Origin: Gnetum montanum
Taxonomy: Eukaryota > Streptophyta > Gnetopsida > Gnetales > Gnetaceae
Direction of reading: 5' to 3'
Assembly: GCA_015680685.1 (NCBI GenBank)
Contig: MNCI01020276.1
Span: 43,509-107,508 of the forward strand
DNA: 64,000 bases
Of this stretch, positions 21,995-33,200 are shown piece after piece (positions within the stretch are counted from its first letter, which is position 1; every line of letters begins with the position of its first letter). The notes under the pieces were generated by a model. The model did not search any database. It was not told the DNA's origin and worked only from the letters and a program-made list of their open reading frames with translations. Made by a program: the position numbers and the translations under genes.

Positions 21995-22014
21995 CTTAGT
22001 TATGGGGGAGATGG
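21995..22014 (+). promoter_or_regulatory. Internal polypurine-tract-like motif of element D
   Basis: CTTAGTTATGGGGGAGATGG stands immediately after the integrase reading frame, preceded by CAGATCTCCTCCTTTC. It corresponds to the internal motif of B, C and E. Confidence 0.5.
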
Positions 22015-23998
22015 CCGCCCATGCTAACCATTTAAGCAACTCCTTAGTTTTTCAACTTTTTTTTTACACATTTTTTATTTTACAACTTTTTTTTTTCACA
22101 TTCTTTATTTTACATCTTCTTGTTTTCATGTTATTAATCTTTTCTAATTTTAGTTTTGCACCATCATTAGTACATTTTCTATTTCTTGAAAATTTTACAC
22201 TTTCTTTTATATTTTCTTTTATTTTATTTTATTTTGGTGTGAATTTCTAACCTTTTGTTAATAAGTGCCAGGTATAGTGGTAATGCCTTGTTTGATGGTG
22301 GTATGTACTATTTTGTTATTTGATTGTTGGTGTTTAGATTCTGGCTTTGAATTTCATGATGGATGATTAGGACATGGTTTCTTTTTCATGCAACAAGCAG
22401 TGAGTCCACAGCATCCACCCATCCACAAACTCTATGGTTTTCCTTGTTCTAGAAACGTGCAATTACTTTTTCATTAACAAAACTTTAACAAATTTGTAAC
22501 TTTGGTAGTTTCTAAAATTGGAAAGGATTAAAAGATTTGAACAAGGTGTGAATTTAAGGGGATTTGATATTCTTTGTGCTTTTTTATTTGCCTAGGTGCA
22601 TGTGTGTTTTCATGGATTTCTCACTGTTCCATGTCAACCAATAAAAGGAAGTTGAATAAGTCTTTGTATGGTGTGGTTCTCATCCAAAAAATGATGGGAA
22701 TTCAAAGCACACCCCTTAAATACAATAAATAAATAACTCTTTGCATGGTGTGGTTCCCATTTCAAACAAATGATGGATATTCAAAGCACATCCCTTAGAC
22801 ATAACAAATGGGCTACAAGCACTGGTTATGGGACTAGAAAGACATGTTACCCATGCCTGAAGGTCCCCTCTAACTAAGGCCCTCCCTCACTTCCTACTTC
22901 TCTTTTTGTCTCTAATAAGGAATCATGGTTGTTCTGTGGAAGCACTCTTATGTCTTAAGGGGATGGACTAGTCTTAGAATGGTGATGCAAAGTCACTAAA
23001 CAAGGTTGGTTTTGGTTTGGACTAATGATGAATCCTATCAAGTCATTCAACCATAAAATTCACAAGGGACTTCATGTGACCTTAATCAGGAACTCCATTT
23101 TACTCTCTCCCACCCATCTATGTTTTCCATGTCTCACCTTATTGCCAATTTCATGTTCTTGTTCAATGTCCTGGTTTGATGTGTCAGAATTCTTAGGTAG
23201 TTTCTTTTGGGTTTTTGTACTTAACCTTCCATAACCATTAATCATCCACGGAGCCCATGGACTCTTTGGTTTGAAGTTATGCAAGGGCATAAAACGCCTA
23301 TGCCTACTTTGGGGAGGATCCACTTTCATATCTTTTGGTTGGGTTAGTTAAGTTCTTTATCCTTAGACACTCTTACAATCAAATCCTTTTGTTTACCTCA
23401 TTAATGACATCTAATTGTGCACATCTTCACAACATTTTTTAGTAAACTTTTTTTTTATTGTTATGAATTCTTACACCCTCTTCAAATATTTTTTTGTGTA
23501 GGACTTTTTCAAATTTAATGAACTACTTATCTATTTTACCCTATCTATAAGTCTTCCCGCTAACACTCCTAAAGAATCACAACCTAGATGAGTGTAACCA
23601 CCAACAAGACAAGGTACTTACCAACTCTATGTTACCTATTGCATACTAATTCATGATTTTGTTATGATTGCAATGGGAAGTATGGACTAGAAGTAGAACT
23701 ATCTTCATCAAGGATGATCCAGTAATACCACATGATGAGGATCGTTCATGATCATGGGATCTTCTCTCCCACTCTTTAGCTACCAAGAGGCATTGGATGT
23801 CCGTTTAATCTAGGGTGTTCACTTCTCTTATCATGAACACCCAATCTTGTAAAGATTGTAACTCCGTACACTTGGGCACTTAAAGTATGTCTATTCCATC
23901 TGAGTCAGTTTGTATGTTAGTCGAAAATCCCATACCTTCCCAATATTTTGTAAGGAATTTGTTCCTCCTCTTCTTCACTTGTGAACAAGTTTTTATTC
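22015..23998 (+). other. 3' module of element D (~2 kb)
   Basis: Begins GCCGCCCATGC then T-rich runs (about 22040-22240). It shares ordered blocks with B: AGCAGTGAGTCCACAGCATCC (22395-22415), TCTTTGCATGGTGTGGTTC (about 22737-22755) and CTTTGGGGAGGATCCACT (about 23308-23325). A stretch holding the words AATTCAAAGCACAYCCCTTA is present twice within it (about 22690-22720 and 22770-22800). No credible protein was found. Confidence 0.55.
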
Positions 23999-24011
23999 AA
24001 TTGTGGGGGCC
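23999..24011 (+). promoter_or_regulatory. 3' polypurine tract of element D
   Basis: AATTGTGGGGGCC lies directly before the 3' LTR start at 24012. Confidence 0.7.
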
Positions 24012-24147
24012 TGATGAATCACATTTTTTATCTACTCCAACATTACGTATTCGATGTCAGAGCCTTGACATCAAGTATCCAATGTCAGGGCTAGACACGA
24101 TGTCGAATACGTGATGTCATGGGGTATACACCAACCTATAAATATAG
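24012..24147 (+). promoter_or_regulatory. U3 promoter of 3' LTR D
   Basis: GTATTCGATGTCAG, GTATCCAATGTCAG, ACACGATGTCGAATACG and GATGTCATGGGGTATAC precede CTATAAATATAG at 24136, parallel to the 5' LTR but with different point mutations. Confidence 0.55.
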
Positions 24148-24852
24148 TGCTTGGGCTCATGATTTGAGATAGTTTTTCATCAATTTTTGTCATAGTTAGT
24201 GAAGCTCTTGCAATTTTTTTTCTCTAGAGTTAGAATATTTTCTGAGTGTCCATAGTAGGAGTCTAAGTGTGTACAGATCTTTGTTCGAACACTAATGTAC
24301 TAAGCACAACAATGTGACAAGAATAAAAATGAACCCTTTTTGATAATCCTTATAACAATGAGAATAGATTAATGTTTCCTTTATTGCACTTTACCTTCAT
24401 GCAATTACTTTAATGCATTTAAATTAAGTAATTAATTTCTAGTTGTTAATGAACACAAGCACGACCACTTCAAGCATACATATAGTGCTTGGTAACCCAG
24501 CAACATTATATGTGTTCAGAATGTGTCTAGGAAAGTGGAATGGGTACTTGTGTTAGGCTAGCTAGGTAGTGAATGAATTAGATCTTAAATTACTCTACCC
24601 TTCATTCTTATTGTAGGTGATTAAACTTATAAAACATAAAATGAGAAAAATCTTGTACCTCAATTACACTTAAACCATACCCTTGAGCTTCACAAGTGTA
24701 GTTGGGAAGACAATGAACATTCTCAATGCCCATTCACTTCCTAGACGAACTAATACACTAAAGAACTATAGGTCTATAGAATTCAACCATATTGTGCGTA
24801 AACATCTTAGTGATTTGTATGGTTGGGCGTAGGGGTACCTTGCCGCTCATCA
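24012..24852 (+). repeat. 3' LTR of element D
   Basis: 841 bp, TGATGAATCAC start and GGGGTACCTTGCCGCTCATCA end, followed by duplication CCAAA. TATA box at about 24137. It differs from the 5' LTR by point changes and by loss of one TAACCCAACAAC unit, so the insertion is not recent. Confidence 0.9.
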
Positions 24853-24857
24853 CCAAA

Positions 24858-26007
24858 TTAACATGTCAATATTATTATAATGCTATAGCATGGCTCTTGT
24901 ATTATGGGCCCTAACCTAAATAAGAGAACGGTTCTAAATCTAATCTCTAGCATGACATGACTTTAAAAGGATAATAGTTATACATTCGTTTGGACTGCTG
25001 GCATCGATAGGGATACCATGACTTGTATGTTTGATTTAGACTTATGAGTTAGGATAAACTTGTACATTTATTCAAACTTTGATGGCTGGGTCCATTGGAA
25101 TGAAAACCAAGAATATACCTAAGTAGACCTACAAGTATAATTGATATGATAAGTACTCATGGCAATTGATTCACATATGACACACTGAGAGAGGAATGCT
25201 AGTCACTGAAGTAATTGCCTATGTGTATTAAAATGGTGGTGGTGGTTAAGTTTTGGTTAGTGAGTCATACATTTGATTAGACTCCTATTAATTTCTGTTT
25301 TATGATGGATTCATGCTTTGTTGTATGTGAGATATGTACTAGATGTATGGTTTGCTACATGATTAATATTTAATGTAGAATGAAATTCCCATACATGCAG
25401 GTGAGCTTTGTGGAATGTCTCTAAGTTAGTTAGGGTATGCATGTAGTGTATCCTTTACTTAGTCATGTTTAGACTAATATTCCCTTTTTATTATAGATGG
25501 AACTAGTGAACTAAGTAGCACATGGATTCTTGGAAGTACTTATGTTCTTGTTAAATACTAACTATAGATTATGTTATGATGATTAGTTGTGGATGATGTA
25601 TTGACTTGGGTTATGTTGTAATTCAGAAATGCAGAATGTTATCTAGATGTGCATGCATATTTCTTTTAATTTATATGCTTCAAAGATTAACAAATTTATA
25701 ATATGAATTTTTGGGGCTACTTTGATAAGATTTCTATGATGTTTAATGGTCCTTGTGTAGATGTTCATTTCAATAATTTAATTATCTTTTTACATATGCT
25801 ATAATACCTTTATTTTGAAGGTTGATTTATGAGCTTAGGTTACATACTCCTAAATTAGAGTAGATCTTTGATTAGGTAGTATTTTGACTCCATGAGCTAT
25901 TGTATCATTATTTTTTCATATTGAGAATTTATTTCATTTTCAATTATTAAGCTTGATATTTTCTAACTCATGTGAGATTTGCTACCAAGGGGACTCATAC
26001 GTATTGG
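24858..26007 (+). repeat. Repeat J, left part (LTR-like, paralogous to K)
   Basis: Aligns by eye with 49960-51079: shared words include GACATGA..TTTA.AAGGA.AATAGTT, GATAGRGATACCATRA and GCTACCAAGGRGRCTCATAC. It is AT-rich and non-coding. Interrupted at 26007 by element I and continued at 37238. Probably a long chromovirus LTR, because chromovirus gag sequence follows its right end; that identity is inference. Confidence 0.6.
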
Positions 26008-26599
26008 TGTCAAGGATTTACACATCTAGATATATGACTATAATGATTTACATAGAGGAGACTAATCAGTTATTAAGAGATTAGTGAAGAAGTGATATGA
26101 CTATTAACTAAAGACATGTTTCCTATTTGCTTGTATCTTAAAGGCAAGATATTAAGATGTTTTTATGGCATAGCATATATACATACTACATAGTATGATA
26201 GATAGACCATAACTGTCAATACTTCTGATTATAGGTGTTCGTTCTAGACTTTACTTCTCAGTTATACTTGCATATATAAAGATTTCTATCTCAGCATCAT
26301 AGTTCTTACTTTCTATTCCATTATTCTAATAAGCCAAACTTCATTATCATCATGCTCTTAATTTACAATTGGATAATGCCTTGATATCTATCTGTAATCT
26401 TTTGATCCATTGTGATTATGTCATTGTTTACATTTTTATATAGTTGAATGCTAGTTAATATGTACACTATATTATTCAGTCTACCATAACTGTCACCTTT
26501 ATAAAGTTTAGTTATAATGGTTTGCATATTGATGCTACTTTTTGATATTTTATCAATTGGATTTGGTTATCCCTTCCTAGAGACCTCACATTCCTAACA
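26008..26599 (+). repeat. 5' LTR of element I
   Basis: 592 bp. Shares ordered sequence with 36613-37232: TTATTAAGAGAT, AGATATATGAC/AGATATATAAC, ATGACTATTRACTAAAGA, GGTTATCC near the end. It lacks about 30 bp near the start that the 3' copy has. Confidence 0.82.
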
Positions 26600-26617
26600 T
26601 GATATTAGAGTAGGTTG
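26600..26617 (+). promoter_or_regulatory. Primer binding site of element I (tRNA-Met-like)
   Basis: TGATATTAGAGTAGGTTG follows the LTR end without a gap and matches TGGTATCAGAGC at most positions. Confidence 0.65.
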
Positions 26618-27260
26618 GTTTGACTATTCATTCTTTATGAATTATAACTATAAATAATAAAGATTGTGGTTGGGGATTGCTAGTAACATGTAGTGCACCA
26701 TGTAATATAGAAATTTATTTATAGCATTGTTTTTGCATCAACCTAGGATACATTGCATTGTGAACCTAGAGCTTATGTTGTTTGAACTTCTTGTGGTTAA
26801 AGTGAATAACATTTATGCTTGGGAATTTCCTTTGGAGTTGTGATGGTGGTTTGTTCATTTGTGGGTTCGATTTGAGCATTCATCTTCTCGTTAGTCTGTG
26901 CTTGTGTTTGCATCCTAACTATAATCCCTCACAATTTATTATTGTATGCTATTTTATTATTTGATCCAGATGAAATGTTGCATTGATTGTTTGTGTTAAT
27001 TCAATTTTTGTGAATTGGTTATAACATCCAACCAAAAACAAAAGGATGTTGTTCCAAGCGATGAAGGGTCCTCTTCAAAGTTTCTACAGATCACCGGTTC
27101 TATTGTTGAGATGAGTTCATTTTATAATTTGCTGGCAGCATTTTATACAGAGAATCTAAATCTTCCTCGGTCTTTGGAAACTTAAATAGATGACAAAGAA
27201 GTTCAGCTATATATCATCCAAGAATTTAAGATTGTTTTTGATAACTTCAATTTAGAAAAT

Positions 27261-27479
27261 GCGATGACTTCACCACCATAGGGCTATTTGCATTTGCAAC
27301 ATTCTGTCTACCTCGGGTTAATTATGAGTTCGTTATGTTTTATGTATTGTTAGGAATGATACATGACAAATCCGATGAATTCACCACCATAGAGCTATCC
27401 GCATTTGCAACATTCTGTCTACCTTGGGTTAATTATGAGTTCGTTATGTTTGCAGTAAATATGTATTGTTAGGAATGAT
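27261..27479 (+). repeat. Two-copy tandem duplication, period about 111 bp
   Basis: The block with TCACCACCATAG, GCATTTGCAACATTCTG and GGGTTAATTATGAGTTCG occurs at 27269-27340 and 27381-27450, followed each time by TATGTATTGTTAGGAATGAT. The copies differ at a few positions (one CpG to TG) and by a small insertion, GCAGTAAA, in the second. Confidence 0.85.
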
Positions 27480-28292
27480 TTCTATATCAATACAACACCT
27501 ATTACAAATTTCTTAAATTATTTTCCAAGTATTTGTATTTTTCTCTTAGAACCATGATAGGTCAAGATTAAAGTAAAATGATTAATGTTAACTACACGGA
27601 CCTTCTTTATATGTTCAAGGCTAAGAAATCTACAAGTTAGTATTCAATTTTCTAACTTTTGGAATTGTGGGAAAGTCTAGTTAGAATTATCTCATGCTGT
27701 TGTGCGAGAGAAAAAGGTGTATACTAAATGGAGAGCATTGAGTTTTCTGCATGTAAAAGTATGATTGAATATTGCAATTAATGAGTTTAAAGTTTTAAAG
27801 AATGAAATAAAGTAGCAAATCAAGTCATGATATTTTTCCAATAAATAGTGTTTTTTATATTTATATTATTTATCTTTGTGCATATACGTATTATCTCACA
27901 TTAAGTTATTTGTAGTTATATCTACTATTAGGAAAGAATGTTCAAACCATCAATAAATTCTATATTACTGTAGTTATGGGCTTGGAGGAATTGGACATGA
28001 TTGAAGTAGAACAAGTAGTAACTGGAATGGTGATGGTTCTAAAAAAGACATGGTCAAATCTAGAGGGACTATAATTAAAGAGTAACATAATGAATTTAAT
28101 CATGCATCACAAAATTCTTGAAAATAAGTTCATACAATATGAAGTGAAGGTTAACTTTTTTAACTCAACTATAAAAAAAGATATTCTAGATCAATATATT
28201 TACACTTCTTCAACTAGAAGAGCATTGCTAAATGTAGTAACATACACCTCAAGCCCAAGGTCTAGGAAAAGGTAACAACTGATCTTTTGTAG

Positions 28293-28740
28293 TTGGCATC
28301 AAATTCAATCATCACCTCTTCACAAAATAAGGTACTTTATTCTTTGACCTTCTCATATTATTATGCTATTGTATGTTATATGAGATTTGAGAAGGTAGAA
28401 GAAGACCTATTAAAGACTCAAGCAACCCAACACGATGTGCTAGAATGTGTTGATGAGCTTAATAAGAAGTTGAAGGACCTGAAGCTTCAAGGATCATCTA
28501 TTAGCTTAATAATAGAATAGTTTAATAAATACAAAAGGAAAATTATTAAATTATTGAAAAAAGGAAAGCAAGCCAAGAAGACTTTGCTACTACCCAAAAA
28601 AGCTAAAGACCTCCCAGCCACTACAATTGATAGCATACAATTGAAGCTCATAGAGGACCAAGTAGAGGGGTGATGAGAAAAATTGGCCTTTGTAACCATG
28701 GATAAAGAAAGAGCTCTATTTACTAAGAAATTAGTAGCAT
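28293..28740 (+). pseudogene. Coiled-coil-like coding remnant in element I
   Basis: Reads MASNSIITSSQNK, then FEKVEEDLLKTQATQHDVLE, CVDELNKKLKDLKLQGSSIS, a stop, FNKYKRKIIKLLKKGKQAKK and SIQLKLIEDQVEG. The heptad-like Leu spacing and high Lys/Glu content suggest a coiled coil. No family is recognised. It might be the C-terminal part of a gag-like protein or captured gene. One stop at about 28518 and later frame changes break it. Confidence 0.45.
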
Positions 28741-29118
28741 AAAATCTTGCAATTATAAGGTAAAATTTTAATATAAAGATCCAGGTGAAGAAAAAGTTGT
28801 AGAAAGAAAAGGAGGAATTACAAAAGTCATTGAAGGCTTAGAGAAGAGCTCATCAACTACTTTAGCAATATAAGAAATTCCCTAATATGACAAAAGTTAC
28901 TCATTATGTTGATGAGGAACTCGAGGCATCAACCAACGATAAAGTAACCATCCCAAATCCTCTATTAACAATGGATAAAACTATGTTATCTCGAGTAACT
29001 ATAGTTAAGTTAAAATCCTTAGTTCTACCTTCACTCCCTTAGCCTCATCCTTTTTACTTATTCTCAGTCCTCTATAATATTAACCACAAAGGGTCTCGTG
29101 CTCTCTTTTTTCAAACTA

Positions 29119-29271
29119 TGGAAGTAATTAATGTGGATGATGATTCTAATCTTTGCAAGTTTGATGATGTAATAAATTTTAAGCTTGATAAAGTATTTCC
29201 AAATTTCCAAATTATACTTGTGATGGTTTATGAAGATTTAAGGCTTCATATTATGCTTGATCTTAAGTAAA
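29119..29271 (+). pseudogene. Short open frame in element I, unknown
   Basis: A 50-codon frame from ATG at 29119: MEVINVDDDSNLCKFDDVIN, then a hydrophobic VFPNFQIILVMVYEDLRLHI segment and a stop. Base use is slightly less AT-rich than the surroundings. No homology can be claimed. It may be part of the same decayed gene as 28293-28740. Confidence 0.25.
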
Positions 29272-29681
29272 GTACTCTTTTTTCATTTTCTTGTATTATT
29301 AATATCTTTAAAGAAATTTCCCTAAAAATATTTTTCATTTAATGTTCCTACTTTTTCCATTTCAAAGAATTATGAAATTCTGGGGATATAACCAATAACA
29401 ATGAGATCAAAAGGTACTAAACTATTAGATATCAAGGGTTCATTCTTGGTAAAATTGACTTCACTAAAAGGCTTGAAGAAGATTTATTCTAACAAGTCAT
29501 AATTTTCATAACTAAAATGAAAAATTTAATGTGGATCCTCATTGGTAATTGTTTCATCTTCTCTACAACTATGACAAGTAAAGATGATTTTTTCAAATGT
29601 ATATGTTTAAAGGAAATAAGTTAAATAATTAGATTCATCTTAAGTTGTCCATTATATGATCAAATAAATATAGTTTTAAAT

Positions 29682-30557
29682 TGATGAGTGGTGAGGTACC
29701 CCTACACTCAACCATACGAATACGAGCGTTACACGCGCGATCCGGTCGAACTCTGCAGACTAAGTGCCTACACGCCTCATGGAACACTTAAGGTTAATCG
29801 CTCGTTGTCTTCCCAAACTTACTTGTATTTGTCATGGTTGTATGGTGAAGTAAGTCTGAGGTATGTGATTTTTATAGTTTTTTATGTTTTATCTCCTATG
29901 CTAATGAGGTGAAGGGTTAAGAGACTAATTAACTAACTTTAACTAACTAACTAAACCTTAATTAACCTAGCATCAGTATCCGTTCCCACTTACCATTCAC
30001 ACCCTGAACCAATGCAACCTTGGTTACCGAACGCTCTTCGTTATTGGGATCACCAAGTGTAATGCATGTGCTCGAAGCAATCGTACTGAATGCACTTAAC
30101 TAGGAGAGAAGGGTTGAGAGAGAATTAATTAACTAATAAAGCATTTAAATGGTAAACAATAAATAATAGTAAATAAAGTCCTATCTAGCTTAGTCAATGC
30201 ACTGCAAGGTTTATCCAAGAAGTTCGTGTTTATTTCTGTACAATATTTGCTCAAATAAAGATCCATTCACATGAAAATTATTCTATCTCTAGAGAAGTAA
30301 AACTACCAGAGTTTCGCTATGGTCTAGGCCTAGAATGAGAAACAAGGGAGAGCGACCTCTTATTTATAGATTTGACAGCACACTGCAATATCGCGTATGC
30401 AATATTGTAGGGGAAGACGTGATATCACGTACACGATATCGCGAGGGATGCGATATCACGATGGACGCGATATCGCGTATGTGATATCACGTCTTCCCCT
30501 GCAATATAGCATATCGCATACATGATATCGTGGCCCATGCAATATCGTGTCCCATCA
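29682..30557 (-). repeat. 3' LTR of element C
   Basis: 876 bp, TGATGGGACACGATATTG start and GGGGTACCTCACCACTCATCA end on the minus strand. It is 78 bp longer than the 5' LTR. Most of the excess is extra palindrome units in U3, partly offset by a loss in R near 30240. Confidence 0.9.
30359..30557 (-). promoter_or_regulatory. Expanded U3 palindrome array of the 3' LTR of C
   Basis: About 175 bp before the reversed TATA box (30359-30369) hold roughly ten GATATC/AATATC-centred palindromes, for example GATATCACGTACACGATATC and GCGATATCGCGTATGTGATA. The 5' LTR has only three or four in about 60 bp. This is a copy-number difference inside one element. Confidence 0.65.
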
Positions 30558-30575
30558 TAACCCCATGACTGAATA
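30558..30575 (-). promoter_or_regulatory. 3' polypurine tract of element C
   Basis: On the minus strand ATTCAGTCATGGGGTTA precedes the 3' LTR, matching B. Confidence 0.72.
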
Positions 30576-32378
30576 TAACCTCGTCCTTAAGTTCCTTACA
30601 AAATATTGGGAAGGTATGGGATTATTGACTGAATGGAACTAATGGTGAATGGGATGACATTTGAATAGATCATCATTACAAAACAAAACAAAACTGGTGT
30701 TCACGACAACAAGAGTGAACACCTTATACATTTGACATCAGGCCTTATTTGGCAGCTGAGAGAGAAGAGAGAAGAGAGAAGAAGTCCGTTGCTGCCAATG
30801 CCCAGATTGTGCCTTTCGTTGTCTATCCATAAGCACACCATTGATCTTGCTCCTTGCATAGCTACTTTCAGCACTACTCCATTCCAAGTGTTCCCTCCAG
30901 ATCCAATCCATTATTACATGATTGCCATCTGCACACACAACACAGTCTGTATATTAGCAAGGATAAATGAATCACAATGTAGTTGATACCTTGCTTTGGT
31001 GAAAGGTCCATTGGCTGAGTTGTGGTATGGTTGATACGGACCTAGAGATATCATAGTGGTTATCGAAGGTGTAGGGGTTAGGAGAAAATCAAAAAAATTT
31101 GGGTCCGGACCCCCATGACTAAGAGCAAACCTTCGGTAGCGATAGAATGGAGAAAGAAAAAGAATAAGAAAGCTGGAGAAAAAGAGACAACTATAACGTC
31201 GATGAAATAGATGTCAAGATGAAAATGAACAAAATAGAATGGATTGCAAAAATAGTAAGGAAAGAATTGAACTAGTGCACCAAATAGGAATGTTAGTGGG
31301 TCCTCCCCAAAGTAGGCTCATGCCCTTAATGCCCTGACAAACCCACATTCAAAGAGTCTGTAGGCTCCGGGAATGTCATTTGGAACAAGAGTTAATGTCT
31401 TAACCACAAGAATTTACCAAAAAGAAAATAATGCATCAACTAAAATATANNNNNNNNNNNNNNNNNNNNNNNNNNNNNNNNNNNNNNNNNNNNNNNNNNN
31501 NNNNNNNNNNNNNNNNNNNNNNNNNNNNNNNNNNNNNNNNNNNNNNNNNNNNNNNNNNNNNNNNNNNNNNNNNNNNNNNNNNNNNNNNNNNNNNNNNNNN
31601 NNNNNNNNNNNNNNNNNNNNNNNNNNNNNNNNNNNGCAAGTAAGAAGGGCCTTAGTTAGAGGGAACATTTTTATTTTAGTTCCATAACCAGTGCTTGTAG
31701 CCCAAATGATTATTTTGTCTAAGGGGTGTGCTTTGAATTCTCACTGTTTTTTTTTATGTGTTTATGCGTGAGACCCACACCATGCAAAGACTTATTATTT
31801 TTATTAGCTCAGCTTCCTGATAATGGAGCAATGTCAGAATGGGAAGGAAAACTCAAGAAGAAAACATCCAAGCACCCAAGAGAATGGCCAACACAAATGC
31901 ATCAAGTTCCCTTGAAGTCACACCCTTTTCAATCCTTGAGTCCTTCCTTAGTTTGAGAAATACCCAGTCACTGATTTGTTATAGTTCTTATTTACAAAGG
32001 AACTGTACATTTCCAACCTAAGAGAGACCATAGAAATTTGTGGATGTATGGATGGAATGGACTCATTGCCTGCCATATCAAACGAAGCATACCTTAGTAT
32101 CAACATCATGACTTAGAGGTAAAAACCAAACATTAGCGATCAATATAAAAATAGTTCATACCATCATGAAGAACACTTATTAAATGACAAACTTGACAAG
32201 ATGGATAACACACATACAAAGAAATGAAAAAGGTATAAACGATGTTGTAAAACAAAAATAAGAAAAGTTAAAGAAATTTGTAAAACAAAAATGTGCAAAA
32301 CAAAAATTGTGTAAAACAAAAATGTGTAAAACAAAAACTAAAAGAACTGAGGGCCCTGAATGATCGGCATAGGTGGCC
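30576..32378 (-). other. 3' module of element C (with sequencing gap)
   Basis: Collinear with the B module on the opposite strand. At its end TGTTGTGTGTGCAG then ATGGCAATCATG (about 30943-30918), and an AAG/GTATCAAC 61 nt upstream (donor GT at 30989-30988), repeat the putative splice sites of B. An open frame (SSAESSYARSKINGVLMDRQ, down to 30738) follows the acceptor. The N gap replaces about 270 bp if B is the guide. Confidence 0.55.
31450..31635. other. Assembly gap (186 Ns)
   Basis: Run of Ns inside the 3' module of C. In B the matching flanks (6436 and 6707) are about 270 bp apart, so the gap size is probably an estimate. Confidence 0.98.
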
Positions 32379-32398
32379 ATCTCCCCCATGACTGAATG
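32379..32398 (-). promoter_or_regulatory. Internal polypurine-tract-like motif of element C
   Basis: CCATTCAGTCATGGGGGAGA on the minus strand agrees over CATTCAGTCATGGGGG with the 3' tract of B and nearly with that of C. Confidence 0.55.
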
Positions 32399-32539
32399 GA
32401 AAGGGAGAGATCCAAAATAATGAGCACTTATTTAAGTTTCTTCAAAGTGTCCAACTTCTCTCGATTGATGTTTTCAGGTTAAGGGGTGGAAGTCGGTGAT
32501 GCTCATACTCCAATGTATCTATGCCTTCGTTGTGGGCGT

Positions 32540-33200
32540 GAGTTGCTCCCCTAGTTCATTCCATGCATGTTGGTGGGCTGCTCTCTTGATCAGCTGTCAA
32601 CCACTGGGTGTTCTGTTGTTGTGTGGTTGCTACATACAGGCACCTTTGTATGTTGTCCTCTAGTGCACACTGGTTACATGCAAGAGATGTTGAGCATTCC
32701 TCCATGTCATCACCCTCTGAGTCACTATATGTGATGCATGGAACTTTCTTCTTCTCGATCTTTCCATAAATTTTTACCTTAGATATTTCCAAGGAAAGAT
32801 CACGGATTCCTAGGCATGCGTCTATTGTACTTAGCCATGCCCTTCCCATTATAATTTGGAAGTCCCCTTTGTTGTTGTTGACTTCTATCACCAAGAAATC
32901 AGCTAGGTATGACCAACCATACACAGTGGTAATGATGTCCTCCACCAATCTCAAGGGAATGGTGATGGACTGGTTAGCCAGCTCTAAATGAATATTGCTC
33001 TTCTTGAGTGGAGGTAGGTTCTAGGCTTGATACATTTCTCATGAGATTAAGTTGACTCCGGAACCTGAGTCAAGAAGAACCTTATGTGGTTCGTTCCTAG
33101 TGACCTGAAGGTAGATTAAGGGACTTCCAGGGTCAGAGAGTTTCCTGGGAAGGTGGCCTACCCTGATCTAGTCAGTAATGATATGTGTTAACATAACCAT
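32540..33200 (-). pseudogene. Aspartic protease of element C
   Basis: On the minus strand: LLDSGSGVNLIS with an intact catalytic DSG (about 33072-33030), a stop, EMYQA, LANQSITIPLRLVEDII, then the open frame 32954-32556 with GWSYLADFLVIEVNNNKGDF and IIMGRAWLSTIDACLGIRDL. After it comes the linker TQWLTADQESSPPTCME. It is the best preserved protease in the window. The linker is followed within about 100 bp by the 3' module, so no RT exists downstream. Confidence 0.85.

Larger units (their letters stand above)
14876..24852 (+). mobile_element. Element D: full-length Athila-like Ty3/gypsy element with pol
   Basis: 9977 bp, LTRs 14876-15743 and 24012-24852, perfect target duplications CCAAA (14871-14875 and 24853-24857). 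Order: LTR, tRNA-Asp-like primer site, gag, protease, RT, RNase H, integrase, ~2 kb 3' module, polypurine tract, LTR. It is the only member of its family here that retains the enzymes. It is dead: catalytic residues of protease and RT are altered and stops occur in every domain. Its U3 palindromes differ in sequence from those of A, B, C and E, so it is a sister subfamily. It may represent the kind of element that once supplied enzymes to the pol-less members; that is inference. Confidence 0.92.
26618..29676 (+). other. Interior of element I, no pol recognised
   Basis: Mostly AT-rich. Open patches at about 27180-27260 (DDKEVQLYIIQEFKIVFDNF) and 28090-28700 look like decayed coding exons of unknown origin. 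I see no CCHC knuckle, protease, RT or integrase motif. It contains a 111-bp tandem duplication (27261-27479). It could be captured host sequence or a much eroded gag. A left duplication TAAAT for nested C ends it. Confidence 0.5.

Noticed and set aside
21942-22250. Hydrophobic 102-codon frame after integrase of D, membrane-protein-like
   Set aside because: Phe/Leu richness comes from T-rich DNA at the start of the 3' module; the same region in B has no such frame, so an envelope call is not supported.
14876-24852. Assignment of D to Ogre/TatI
   Set aside because: No second RNase H after RT and no ORF before gag could be seen; Athila-like protease, RT and integrase motifs fit better.
30382-30540. 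CRISPR-like array of short repeats
   Set aside because: Units are palindromic, variable and without unique spacers of constant length; this is U3 of a plant LTR.
31373-31687. Open frames spanning the N run
   Set aside because: They consist almost entirely of unknown residues produced by the assembly gap.
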